This document shows positions 54,141-62,675 of a stretch of 64,000 bases of DNA, one piece after another. This stretch comes from Saprospiraceae bacterium. GTDB lineage: Bacteria; Bacteroidota; Bacteroidia; Chitinophagales; Saprospiraceae. How positions within the stretch are numbered: the first letter of the stretch is position 1; each line of letters starts with the position of its first letter. The stretch is taken from positions 1 through 64,000 of the forward strand of contig JAIYAP010000048.1 in assembly GCA_027488935.1 (NCBI GenBank). Direction: 5' to 3'. The position numbers were made by a program, and so were the translations under genes. The notes beneath the pieces were generated by a model. The model had not been told where the DNA came from. It made no database searches and worked only from the letters and a program-made list of their open reading frames with translations.

Positions 54141-57100
54141 TTATCGGGTTTTAAGGTTATCAGATTGCTTTTTTCCTTCAAAATACTCTTCCACCGCCTT
54201 TCTCCCCCACACCCAAAACACCGTCGGGGTCACAATCATGTCCAGTAAAGTCGAGGACAGCAGACCACCCAGAATCACCGTTGCCACTGGATAAAGAATT
54301 TCTTTGCCTGCCGCTTGCGCGTCCAAAGTCAGGGGAATCAATGCCAGCGCAGCCACCAATGCCGTCATCAGCACCGGCACCAATCGTTCGAGCGAACCGC
54401 GCACAATCATCTTCTTGTCGAATTGCTCGCCTTCGTGCTCCATCAGGTGGAGGTAGTGCGAAATCATCATGATGCCGTTGCGAGCGGCGATGCCCGTCAG
54501 CGTGATAAAACCTACCATCGTAGCGACCGAGAAGGTGCCGCCCGTAAGCCACACCGCCGCCACCGAGCCGACGAGGGCCAGCGGGATGTTCAGCATCACC
54601 TGTGCCACGATGCGCCAGGAGCGGAAATGTGCGTACAGGACGAGAAAAATCCCCAGAAACGCGAAAATACTCAGCATGCCGATGAGCCGCGAAGCGTCCT
54701 TTTGCGCCTCGAACTGGCCGCCGTATTCCAGGAAATACCCCTGCGGCATCTTGACTTTTTCAGCCACTGCACGCTGCATTTCGGCCACCGTGCTGCCGAG
54801 GTCGCGGCCTTGCACGTTGGCAGAGACAACGATGCGCCGCTGGCCGTTTTCGTGATTCACGGTGTTGATGCCTTTTTCGTACTCGATGTGGGCGACGCTT
54901 TCGAGCGGAATCAAAACACCCTCCGGCGTGTGAATTTGGGTTTGGCGGATATTTTCCAGATTTTCCCGGTCTTCCGCCACGGCCCGCAGCACGAGGTCAA
55001 AGGTTTTTTGCCCGTCCAGAATCTGGCTTGCCACTTTACCGCCGTACAATACTTCGAGGTCGCGGGCTACTTCCCCGGTTTGCATCCCGTAACGTTGCAG
55101 GGCGTCGCGGTTCAGCCGGATGGTGAGTTGCGGCACCAGCACTAGGCGTTCCACCTGCACGTCCACCGCGCCCGACACGGCTTCGACTGCTTCTTTGATC
55201 TGCCCAGCCAAAGCGCGCAGTTCGGTCAGGTCTTCGCCGAATACTTTGATGGCCACCTGCGCCCGCACCCCGGAGAGCAAGTGATCTAGGCGGTGCGAAA
55301 TTGGCTGGCCGATGCTCACTGATACCCCGGCGAGGTTTGCGAGTTGTTTTCGGATGTCGGCCACCACCGCTTCGCGTGGGCGGGCGTCTTCTTTCAATTC
55401 TACTTCGATTTCGGAATTTGACACTGGCTCCACGTGTTCGTCGAGTTCGGCGCGACCCGTCCGCCGGGCGGTATATTGCACATCCGGCACACGCATAATA
55501 AGTTGCTCGGCCACCGTGCCGATTTTGTTGCTTTCTTCTAATGATGTACCCGCCGGAGCGTATAGATTCACCGTAAAACTACCTTCATTAAATGGCGGCA
55601 AAAACTCCGTGCCGAAGCGCGTGACCATCACCAGCGCGCCAATGACCAATGCCGCTGCCGCGCCGATCACCATGCGGGTATTACCCAGGCCAAAATTCAA
55701 CAATTTTAGGTCCTGCCGTTTCAGCCAGGTGACCAAACCGGATTCTTTGCCTTCGTTGAGTTTTGAATTGGGAAGCAAATAAGAACAAAGCGCTGGCGTG
55801 ACGGTCAGCGATACTACTAATGATGCCAGAATCGAAGTGATGTACGCGATGCCCAAAGGCGCAAAAATCCGCCCCTCGATACCCTGCAATTGAAATAAGG
55901 GCAGGAATACCAACACCACGATAATAGTGGCGTACACAATCGAGTTGCGCACTTCGCTACTCGCTTCGTAAATCACCAGCATTGAATTTTTGGGACTTTC
56001 GAGTTCTAGGTTTTCGCGCAATCGGCGGAACACGTTTTCCACGTCCACAATCGCGTCGTCCACCAATTCACCAATCGCGATAGCCAGGCCGCCGAGGGTC
56101 AAAGTATTAATCGAAATATTGAACCATTTGAAAACCAGTGCCGTAACGACTAACGAAAGTGGGATAGCCGTCAGGGTGATAATCGTCGTGCGCAAGTTCA
56201 GCAAAAACAAAAACAGGACGATGACCACCAAAATGAAGCCGTCACGCAAGGCATGCTCCACATTAGTAAGCGCGTTGACGATAAAGTTTTTCTGCTGAAA
56301 AACCTTAGCGTTCAGCCGCACGTCGGACGGCAGCGAGGGTTGCAGTTCGGCCAAGGCCTTTTCGATGTCGTCGGTCAGGGCGATCGTGCTCGCACCTGGT
56401 TGTTTTTCGATGGTCAGGATAACTGCTGGCCGTGCGTTCACCGAGGCATCGCCGCGTTTGATGGCTGCACCGAATTGCACCTCGGCCACCTGGCTCAGTA
56501 ATACCGGCGAGCCTTCCCGGTTCGCCACCACGGTTCGCTGTAGGTCTTCCAAATTTTTGGAACGGCCCAGCACCGAAATCAGCACCTCCGAGCCGTAGCG
56601 ATTGAAAAAACTGCCCGTTGCGTTCAGGTTCGCATTGGAAAGTGCGCGGTCGAGATCTTCGAGCGTAAGGTTGTATTGTTTAAGTTTGGCAGACGACACC
56701 AGCACCTGGTATTGCAGCCGGTCGCCACCCATGGGAATCACCTGCGCCACCCCTTTTATCGCCAGCAGCCTGCGCCGGATGGTGAAGTCGGCCAGCGTCC
56801 GCAAATCGGCCGCCGTGCTGAGCGTCTGGCCGGTCGTGCTGTCGGGTTCAGCGATTACGCCCACGAGCATGATTTGCCCCATGACCGACGAAATCGGCCC
56901 CATGACGGGCACGATGCCGTTGGGTAGCGGCACGGTGGCCAGTTTTTCGGCCACGAGTTGGCGGGCCCGAAACACGTCCATCTCCCAGTCGAACTCCACG
57001 AACACCAACCCGATGCCGCGCGACGAACTGCTGCGTACCGTTTCTACGCCGGGCGAGCCGTTGAGCGCCGTTTCGATGGGCAAAACGGCTTGCGCCTCTA

Positions 57101-57281
57101 CCTCTTCGGGCGACATCCCGCCGGCTTCGAGGAACACGGTCACCCGGGGCCGGTTAAGGTCGGGCAACACGTCCACGGGTAGTTCGGTAATCGTCCATCC
57201 GCCCCACACCAGCAACAAAGCCGCCGCGGCCACCACGAACAGGCGGTTTTGTAATGAGAATTTTATGAGCGCGTTGAGCAT
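54141..57281 (-). CDS. heavy-metal RND efflux permease (CusA/CzcA family)
   Basis: 1046 residues, the normal length for a 12-TM RND pump driven by proton import. TM4 carries AIGELVDDAIVDVEN, whose acidic residues serve proton relay; the block following matches the heavy-metal RND subfamilies rather than the drug pumps. The methionine that I recall binding copper in E. coli CusA (in RIDML) is His here (RLDHLL), so Cu(I) specificity is not assured; the neighbours nevertheless point to copper or silver. Gene order is permease, channel, adaptor. G+C is higher than in most of the window. Confidence 0.9.
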   Translation of the reverse strand: MLNALIKFSLQNRLFVVAAAALLLVWGGWTITELPVDVLPDLNRPRVTVFLEAGGMSPEEVEAQAVLPIETALNGSPGVETVRSSSSRGIGLVFVEFDWEMDVFRARQLVAEKLATVPLPNGIVPVMGPISSVMGQIMLVGVIAEPDSTTGQTLSTAADLRTLADFTIRRRLLAIKGVAQVIPMGGDRLQYQVLVSSAKLKQYNLTLEDLDRALSNANLNATGSFFNRYGSEVLISVLGRSKNLEDLQRTVVANREGSPVLLSQVAEVQFGAAIKRGDASVNARPAVILTIEKQPGASTIALTDDIEKALAELQPSLPSDVRLNAKVFQQKNFIVNALTNVEHALRDGFILVVIVLFLFLLNLRTTIITLTAIPLSLVVTALVFKWFNISINTLTLGGLAIAIGELVDDAIVDVENVFRRLRENLELESPKNSMLVIYEASSEVRNSIVYATIIVVLVFLPLFQLQGIEGRIFAPLGIAYITSILASLVVSLTVTPALCSYLLPNSKLNEGKESGLVTWLKRQDLKLLNFGLGNTRMVIGAAAALVIGALVMVTRFGTEFLPPFNEGSFTVNLYAPAGTSLEESNKIGTVAEQLIMRVPDVQYTARRTGRAELDEHVEPVSNSEIEVELKEDARPREAVVADIRKQLANLAGVSVSIGQPISHRLDHLLSGVRAQVAIKVFGEDLTELRALAGQIKEAVEAVSGAVDVQVERLVLVPQLTIRLNRDALQRYGMQTGEVARDLEVLYGGKVASQILDGQKTFDLVLRAVAEDRENLENIRQTQIHTPEGVLIPLESVAHIEYEKGINTVNHENGQRRIVVSANVQGRDLGSTVAEMQRAVAEKVKMPQGYFLEYGGQFEAQKDASRLIGMLSIFAFLGIFLVLYAHFRSWRIVAQVMLNIPLALVGSVAAVWLTGGTFSVATMVGFITLTGIAARNGIMMISHYLHLMEHEGEQFDKKMIVRGSLERLVPVLMTALVAALALIPLTLDAQAAGKEILYPVATVILGGLLSSTLLDMIVTPTVFWVWGRKAVEEYFEGKKQSDNLKTR

Positions 57282-57290
57282 TTTTGTTTT

Positions 57291-57371
57291 CTATTTTTTT
57301 ACAAATAATTGAGTTGCAATCAACAGCCCGACCGAGAGAAAAAGTGCGGCCCAGATGTTCCATTTTTTCAT
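57291..57371 (-). CDS. 26-residue single-TM membrane peptide
   Basis: ATG at 57371 to TAG at 57291: MKKWNIWAALFLSVGLLIATQ-type sequence ending LFVKK. One hydrophobic helix (about 7-23) between basic ends, giving a small membrane peptide. Its stop is 9 bp before the permease start and it lies in the same operon, so it is likely expressed with the pump and could be a small accessory subunit, as small peptides are in some RND systems. It is too short for typical gene calling. Confidence 0.5.
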   Translation of the reverse strand: MKKWNIWAALFLSVGLLIATQLFVKK

Positions 57372-57471
57372 GTTTCCCTTTTTAATGGTTTGGATAGGAA
57401 AAACAAAGTGGTGCCGGACGCTGCTATGCAACGCCCGGCACCCGAATGCAACTCAAAAAATTACACGATCA

Positions 57472-57855
57472 TCATTTACGCCGCTCGTACTGGCAACAGC
57501 CCGGCAGCTCATTGTACGCGGCGTCGTTGCCTTTTGTCGTATCGGTGTCGTAGCCGGCCGCCGCGATAGCTTGGTGAACCTTATTCACACCGGTCTGTGC
57601 GGGGGCGAACACGACAGTGAATTGGTGCGTGTCCGAGTTCCAGACGGCGCTTTGTACGCCAGTCACGCCTTTTGCTGCCGTCTCAATTGTTCTTTTGCAC
57701 ATTCCGCAGTTGCCCCACACCTGGAATTGGGCCGTTTGGGTGGCTGTGGCCGCGGTTGCGACTTTTTTTAACGGCGCTGCCCCGGTAGCGGGTTGTTGAG
57801 CGTATGCGCTATGAGCGGAGAAAACCGCTATGCAGATGAAAATCAGGATTCTCAT
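57472..57855 (-). CDS. exported HMA-domain metal-binding protein
   Basis: 127 residues with signal peptide (ending AYAQ). One heavy-metal-associated (HMA) fold spans about 40-110 with GNCGMCKRTIE, where CGMC is the CxxC metal site. A tail adds Cys-Cys (GCCQYERRK). It probably binds Cu(I) and delivers it to the pump or senses it in the periplasm. It is 100 bp upstream of the small peptide gene, in the same direction. Confidence 0.82.
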   Translation of the reverse strand: MRILIFICIAVFSAHSAYAQQPATGAAPLKKVATAATATQTAQFQVWGNCGMCKRTIETAAKGVTGVQSAVWNSDTHQFTVVFAPAQTGVNKVHQAIAAAGYDTDTTKGNDAAYNELPGCCQYERRK

Positions 57856-57921
57856 ATTTTTAAAATTGAGTCAATTGAATTTGAAAGAGTGGATGGAATA
57901 AGCGGTGGAACAAACGGGGTT

Positions 57922-58941
57922 TTAGTGGCCGCTATGTCCATCATGTCCGCCCGGTGTAGCTTGACCTTCGGTTACCTGTACCACGAAATCAGCCGTGTGC
58001 ACTTTACCCTCGGTCTGGAATTGAAGCCAGCCACGGTAAGTGCCGGGCTTGGCAAAAGTGGTGTGAATGTCGAATTTGCCTCCTTCGGCCGAGGGGTGGG
58101 TGTGGACGAACTCCTTGGAATCCACTTCCACGAGCACGAGGTGCGCTTTTTCGCCCAAATAATTCTCGAAAGTAGCGGGGTCAACAGGCTTGCCTCCCTG
58201 TTTGATGATCACTGGGATATGTTGCTGGCTGCCCGTTGTAAAGCCAGCGCCGCCATGTCCGGCTTCCATTGTAAGTGTGAAGCCGTCCACCGTGGTCGTC
58301 ATTTTCGGTTGGGTGTATGCGACGGCTTTGGCGGGCGCTCCGGCCACAGCGAGTTCGGTTTTGTTCACCTGATTCAGGCCACCGGTAGGTTTGTAATCCG
58401 TAAATGCCCAGTATTTGCCGCCCGCCTCGAAGCGGGTTTGGTTGTGACCGCGACCGTTGGTAAAGTTTTCGCCAGCAGCCAGCACTTTGATGTCGTAGCT
58501 GCTCGAAGCGGAAAATTCAGGGTGGATATGGTCGAACCAGGATAGGTCGTCGCTCACGAGAATGAGGTGCATCTTTTTCTCATGCACGAGGTCGAGCGGC
58601 ACTGGCGCGCCTTCATTGCCTTTGATTTTAGGCGTAAACGACAGCATGCCCGCCTTGCCGGCTTCGAGTTGAGCCGGGTTGGCTGTGAAGGCCGTGAAAT
58701 ACTCAGATTTATTGGCTTCCACCTCGGCTTTCACCGGCTCCAAATCCATGTGGCATACGGGGCAGGAGCCGGGCTGGTCGTAGGTTTTACCCTTTTCGCA
58801 GTTCATCGGGCAGATGTATTTCGTACCGAGGGCAGCCGCTTCGGTCGATTGGGGTTTGTTTTGGGCATGGTCGTTTTTGCAGCGATTGAATGCCACGACA
58901 GACAGCGCGAGCACAAAGCTAGCGATGAGCATATTTTTCAT
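57922..58941 (-). CDS. heavy-metal-binding domain lipoprotein
   Basis: 339 residues. N-terminal signal with an unusual lipobox (FNRC, Cys 21). The heavy-metal-binding domain (about 40-70) reads YICPMNCEKGKTY and GSCPVCHMDLEP, the pattern found on CusB-like proteins. The rest (about 85-325) is beta-rich with SWFDHIHPEF, VHTHPSAEGG and the His-rich end GGHDGHSGH. It would catch copper in the periplasm and hand it to the pump. Its operator-like upstream region has repeated TTCTAAA. Confidence 0.8.
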   Translation of the reverse strand: MKNMLIASFVLALSVVAFNRCKNDHAQNKPQSTEAAALGTKYICPMNCEKGKTYDQPGSCPVCHMDLEPVKAEVEANKSEYFTAFTANPAQLEAGKAGMLSFTPKIKGNEGAPVPLDLVHEKKMHLILVSDDLSWFDHIHPEFSASSSYDIKVLAAGENFTNGRGHNQTRFEAGGKYWAFTDYKPTGGLNQVNKTELAVAGAPAKAVAYTQPKMTTTVDGFTLTMEAGHGGAGFTTGSQQHIPVIIKQGGKPVDPATFENYLGEKAHLVLVEVDSKEFVHTHPSAEGGKFDIHTTFAKPGTYRGWLQFQTEGKVHTADFVVQVTEGQATPGGHDGHSGH

Positions 58942-59004
58942 AAAAAGTTGAAATTGAAGGTGTTGGAAATAAGGCTAAAAAGTGGATAGACAGATTTGAG
59001 CGAC

Positions 59005-59053
59005 TTAGAAACAAATTGTTCTAAATCATCTCCATTGTTCTAAACCTTTCTAA
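59005..59053. promoter_or_regulatory. iterated TTCTAAA operator-like cluster
   Basis: Four half-sites: TTAGAA at 59005 (inverted), TTCTAA at 59019, 59038 and 59048. The first two form a near-perfect dyad, TTAGAAACAA/TTGTTCTAA. The cluster lies 64-112 bp before the metal-binding lipoprotein start, in the right place for a metal-responsive operator. No regulator gene is near. Confidence 0.45.
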
Positions 59054-59089
59054 ACCGAAAAAATGGACACACGTCGGGCTGACGCGGCA

Positions 59090-59500
59090 TCAGGCGCCAA
59101 TTTTGGGCGGCTGCCAAATGGGGAGATAAACTGCTTCGGGCAAATGCTCTGCAAAATAGAAAGCCTGTTTTTGCACCGAAACAAAGAGCGGGGAAGCGGC
59201 GGGCACGGGAGGCGTTTCAAGTGCGGAGGCTGCGTCGGAGTGACATACTATGCCGCAACCCGGACAATGGCAACCGCCGTTATCATGGTCACACGGGCAA
59301 TTAGAGCCGGAGTGTTGGTGTTTGGAATCGCCGGAGCAGGAAGTTTGCGCTTCTTCTTTGGCACAGCAGGACTTTTCGGAAACAGGCTGTTGAGTTTGTG
59401 CCGCGTTTTTGGAGTGTTCGTCGCCACATGCCCAAGCACCGTTCGCCGATGTGACGAACAGGCCGAGGAATAAAAACAATGTGACAAAACGGAAACTCAT
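59090..59500 (-). CDS. Cys/His-rich secreted metal-binding protein
   Basis: 136 residues from the ATG at 59500 (a GTG at 59509 was discarded). A signal peptide (to GAWA) is followed by a Cys/His-rich stretch with SCCAKEE, SCSGDSKHQHSG and NCPCDHDNGGCHCPGCGIVCH (about 50-95), and then a non-repetitive tail rich in Pro. The cysteines make a metal sponge likely. No family is recognised. It lies 90 bp downstream of the oxidase gene in transcription order. Confidence 0.7.
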   Translation of the reverse strand: MSFRFVTLFLFLGLFVTSANGAWACGDEHSKNAAQTQQPVSEKSCCAKEEAQTSCSGDSKHQHSGSNCPCDHDNGGCHCPGCGIVCHSDAASALETPPVPAASPLFVSVQKQAFYFAEHLPEAVYLPIWQPPKIGA

Positions 59501-59508
59501 AGCGTACA

Positions 59509-59516
59509 CAAAGGTA
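59509..59516 (-). promoter_or_regulatory. -7 element before the Cys/His-rich gene
   Basis: TACCTTTG on the minus strand, a perfect TAnnTTTG only 8 bp upstream of the ATG at 59500, so the mRNA would be almost leaderless. No -33 TTG is at the right distance. It may give the downstream efflux genes a promoter separate from the oxidase. Confidence 0.4.
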
Positions 59517-59590
59517 AAAGGATAAAACGAATAAAAAAGAAAACAAGTCTACTGAAAAATTTGATTTAGAAAATTGATTGGAAAGTATGC

Positions 59591-61927
59591 TCAATAAATC
59601 ACGGTAATGCCCGCACCAAACCCCAAATCGCTGTCATAATGTGTGGACAGCGACCAGTATTTGGTCAAAATGTATCGGCCACCAATCGCGTATTCTCGGT
59701 CTGAATTAACCATTAGGTTGAGCCGCAACCGGTTGGTCAGAGCAATATCGTCGCGGCTCAATTCCACCCTTGTGCGCCCGGTGTGGTCAATTCGGGCATC
59801 CAACAGGAGGAACATTGGCAGCGTGTAATGGAAACCCAGCGTCGCCACCCGTCTTCGGTCAATACCGTTGTTGGTCCGCCCGAAAATATCCGTTTCGGTA
59901 TTCCTGCCCAATCGGTAGCGGTAATCAAAGCCGATGTATGGCATGAAAAATTGGTTCCTGCCGATGAACCGCCCAACATGGCTGACGCTTTCATAGCCTT
60001 TCCGGTCGTTCAGGCACAAATGCCATTGTGTTTGAACCGCCCAACGGGTGTTGCTGATGTTTACGTTGCCGTCGCTTCCGTTGCTTTCCAGACCGATTGT
60101 TGCGGTTGTGTAATAAGCGCGGTCGCCTTTATTCAATAGGGCCATCGCCTTTTTTGGGTCGGGAATTTCCGGGTTTGGCGGCGCGTTTTCGTAACTGAAA
60201 ACGCGGCTCATGCCCGCCGCCATGTGGTATAAAATATGGCAATGAAATATCCAGTCACCCGTTTCGGAGGCGGCAAATTCGAGGGTATCGGTTTCCATGG
60301 GCATGATGTCGAGCGTGTTTTTGAGCGGTGCGTAGTCACCTTGCCCGTTCAACACGCGGAAAAAATGCCCGTGCAGGTGCATCGGATGGCGCATCATCGA
60401 GCTGTTGCGCAGGATGATGCGGACGTTTTCACCCTGTTTTATCAAAATCATGTCGCTTTCGGCCATCGTTTTGTTGTCCATTGTCCAGACGTATCTGTTC
60501 ATGTTGCCGGTCAGTTCGAAGCGCAGTTCTTTGGTCGGTGCGTCGGGCAGCGTTGTTTTTTCGGTTGACCGCAACATGGCATAGTTCAGGGTCGTCAAGT
60601 TGCCTGCCGCCGCTGCGGGCATTTCCGAATGGTCCATACCTTTCATTTTCATGCCCTTCATCGGTTTGTTGCCGCCGGTTATTTCGGGGTACATCACGCG
60701 GTTCATATCCATCTGTTGCGCCGACATTTTCATGCCCATGTCGTCCATTTTCAGGCCCATGTTCATCATACCGTTCATCATTTTCATACCCGCGAAATAG
60801 TTGAGTTTGGGCATTTCAGGCACCGTCATTTCCATGCCGCTGCCAAAGAAAATGGAGGCGAATTTGGTGCGGTCTTCGGGCGTGGCTTTGAGTTCGTAGC
60901 ACATCCCGTTGTCGGGAATAGAGAGGATGACATCATACGTTTCGCCGTTGCCGACGATCAATCTGTCCACTTCCACAGGCTCCACGTCCTTGCCGTCGCT
61001 GGCGATGACCGTCATTTTTCCGCCCGCATACTGTACCCAAAAATAAGAGGACGCACCACCGTTGATTAACCGGACGCGGACTTTTTCGCCATTCTTGTGT
61101 TGCGGCTGTTTTTGGGTCGTTTGCCCATTGATTAAAAAGCGGTCGTAAGCAATGTCCGATACATCCATCGGCAGCATCCGTTTCCATTCGCTGACCAGTT
61201 TTGTTCCGAAATGGCCTTTCAACAATGCCTCGCCGTAGTTTTGGGTAGTGCCTTTTTTGATGGCATACCAATCGGAGGCAACGTGCAGTCGGCGGTTTAT
61301 TTCAACCGGATTTTCATTGGACCATTCGCTCAAAAGTACGACGTGCTCGGGCTGTTTGTCTGCCGTTCGAATGGTCGGGTCATTGTCTTTTTTGTGGATG
61401 ACAATCGCACCATACAGCCCGATCTGCTCCATCAGATCGTGCGAATGGTACCAATAAGTACCGTTTTGGACAATCGGAAAAGTGAAGAGGTGGGTCGTGT
61501 TCGGCAAAATCGGCGCGGTCGTCAGGTAGGTCACGCCGTCAAACCGGTTCGGCAAAATGATGCCGTGCCAGTGCATTGAAGTGGGCGTTTTCAGTTGGTT
61601 GTGGACATAAATCACTGCCGAATCGCCTTCCGTAAAATGCAGGGTCGGGGCAGGGATTTGGCCGTTTATGGCCATTGCCTTTGCTTTTTTGCCGGTAAAA
61701 TTAACGGTCGTGTCACGCACATAAAGGTGGTAGACCACTGTTTTTGCCGGTTTATCCGCGCTTGTTTTTGTTGGGTTGGCTTTCTGTTTTTGGGCGGGTT
61801 TGATGTTAGTTTTTTGTGCCGCTTTTGGGGCTTCGTTTTTGGGCTTGTCCATGTTTTTCATGTCGTGCTGTGCGGCGACGGAGAAACAAATGGCCAATCC
61901 GAGGAGTATTGATAGTATTCTTTTCAT
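59591..61927 (-). CDS. multicopper oxidase (CopA-like) fused to a CopB-like beta-barrel
   Basis: 778 residues with signal peptide (ending VAAQ). Copper sites are complete: HWHG (119-122), HSHD, HPMHLHGHFF and HCHILYH (562-568). A methionine-rich segment (about 362-436, with repeated MxM) sits near the substrate site and probably binds Cu(I). After the oxidase, residues about 600-778 form an outer-membrane-like beta domain resembling CopB (FIGRNQFFMPYIGFDYRYR). The enzyme should oxidise Cu(I) to the less toxic Cu(II). A second copy of the barrel end survives at 62153-62228. Confidence 0.9.
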   Translation of the reverse strand: MKRILSILLGLAICFSVAAQHDMKNMDKPKNEAPKAAQKTNIKPAQKQKANPTKTSADKPAKTVVYHLYVRDTTVNFTGKKAKAMAINGQIPAPTLHFTEGDSAVIYVHNQLKTPTSMHWHGIILPNRFDGVTYLTTAPILPNTTHLFTFPIVQNGTYWYHSHDLMEQIGLYGAIVIHKKDNDPTIRTADKQPEHVVLLSEWSNENPVEINRRLHVASDWYAIKKGTTQNYGEALLKGHFGTKLVSEWKRMLPMDVSDIAYDRFLINGQTTQKQPQHKNGEKVRVRLINGGASSYFWVQYAGGKMTVIASDGKDVEPVEVDRLIVGNGETYDVILSIPDNGMCYELKATPEDRTKFASIFFGSGMEMTVPEMPKLNYFAGMKMMNGMMNMGLKMDDMGMKMSAQQMDMNRVMYPEITGGNKPMKGMKMKGMDHSEMPAAAAGNLTTLNYAMLRSTEKTTLPDAPTKELRFELTGNMNRYVWTMDNKTMAESDMILIKQGENVRIILRNSSMMRHPMHLHGHFFRVLNGQGDYAPLKNTLDIMPMETDTLEFAASETGDWIFHCHILYHMAAGMSRVFSYENAPPNPEIPDPKKAMALLNKGDRAYYTTATIGLESNGSDGNVNISNTRWAVQTQWHLCLNDRKGYESVSHVGRFIGRNQFFMPYIGFDYRYRLGRNTETDIFGRTNNGIDRRRVATLGFHYTLPMFLLLDARIDHTGRTRVELSRDDIALTNRLRLNLMVNSDREYAIGGRYILTKYWSLSTHYDSDLGFGAGITVIY

Positions 61928-62064
61928 TTTTTTAATCGTCTATTAGACTTGATGCGCATCATTTTATGGGGCGTGTTGCACAATCACCCGTTTTCGTTGA
62001 CGGCGACTTTTTCTTTTTTCATAAGCATGCGATTGGTGTCTTCTATTGATTTAATGAAATTGAT

Positions 62065-62148
62065 TTACGCAACCGTAATTTTCTTGTCTAAATAAACATC
62101 CTGAATAGCGTTCAACATCTCCACCCCTTCTTCAAAAGGTGGGTGGTT
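62065..62148 (-). pseudogene. C-terminal relic of an unidentified protein
   Basis: Open frame ending in TAA (62065-62067): HPPFEEGVEMLNAIQDVYLDKK-like, 27 residues before the stop. The helical tail resembles the end of Gfo/Idh/MocA-type oxidoreductases, but that is a weak likeness. It has no start codon of its own and meets the barrel relic at about 62150. Confidence 0.35.
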
Positions 62149-62152
62149 GCCA

Positions 62153-62228
62153 ATAAATCACGGGCAGTCTCACGCCGAAACCCATATCGCTGTCATAATG
62201 CGACGAAAGGGAAAAGCATCGGCTAAAT
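62153..62228 (-). pseudogene. relic of a second multicopper oxidase barrel end
   Basis: Reads FSLSSHYDSDMGFGVRLPVIY, against WSLSTHYDSDLGFGAGITVIY at the end of the intact oxidase. The stop codon TGA of the intact gene is TGG here, so the frame runs on. It is a fragment of a former duplicate. Confidence 0.75.
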
Positions 62229-62249
62229 TTTGATTTTAATTGTTAGAAA

Positions 62250-62290
62250 AAAAATCTCCTCCCGCAGCACTCGGCGGGAAGAGATTTTTT
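62250..62290 (-). terminator. terminator of the copper-storage gene
   Basis: Near-perfect stem (AAAATCTCcTCCCGC with GCGGGAAGAGATTTTTT) around 8 loop bases, followed on the minus strand by a T run. It is 6 bp past the stop of the four-helix copper protein. Confidence 0.8.
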
Positions 62291-62295
62291 ACTGA

Positions 62296-62631
62296 TTACA
62301 TTGTGCCCATGTTGCTGCACTCGGTAGCGCATTTACGACAGGCTTCTGCGCACTTTTTGCAATGCTCCATGTGCGCATGCTTTTCACATTCCTCAGCACA
62401 GGCAGTACAGATTTCTGCACAGAGTTTGCAAATTTGGTTTGCAAATTCACTTCCGCCAGCCATTGCTTGCACGGCCAGCTGGCAAATGGCCCCGCAGTCA
62501 TGATCCAACTTGATGCAACGGGCGAACATTTTAACGTCCTGCTCACTCAAGCAAGCACTTGCGCAGTGATAGCATTCTATTGCACATGCTGAGCAGGCGG
62601 CTATGCAGCGCTGATACTTTTCATGACTCAT
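62296..62631 (-). CDS. four-helix copper storage protein (Csp, DUF326-like)
   Basis: 111 residues from the ATG at 62631, chosen because the product MSHEKYQRC is typical; a longer frame is not. It has 19 cysteines in CxxxC spacing on amphipathic helices (CIAACSACAIECYHCASAC, CKLCAEICTACAEEC, CKKCAEACRKCATEC) and several His. Csp proteins hold many Cu(I) ions inside a four-helix bundle. Lack of a signal peptide implies a cytosolic Csp3-like form. It has its own -7 element and terminator, so it is separate from the oxidase unit. Confidence 0.88.
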   Translation of the reverse strand: MSHEKYQRCIAACSACAIECYHCASACLSEQDVKMFARCIKLDHDCGAICQLAVQAMAGGSEFANQICKLCAEICTACAEECEKHAHMEHCKKCAEACRKCATECSNMGTM

Positions 62632-62667
62632 CTTTTTTGTTTTAATCGTGAAATAATTTTCACCAAA

Positions 62668-62675
62668 CAAATTTA
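62668..62675 (-). promoter_or_regulatory. -7 element of the copper-storage gene
   Basis: TAAATTTG on the minus strand, a perfect TAnnTTTG 36 bp before the ATG at 62631. A TTG 16 bp further up is a little close for a -33. Confidence 0.45.

Noticed and set aside
54315-55145. Long plus-strand ORFs across the permease gene, including 56602-57312
   Set aside because: High G+C makes antisense frames stay open; their translations are Arg/His/Ser-rich without domains, while the minus-strand permease is unmistakable.
57793-58545. Plus-strand 250-codon ORF over the metal-binding lipoprotein gene
   Set aside because: Antisense frame with Phe/Gly-rich composition and no motif; the minus strand gene is well supported.
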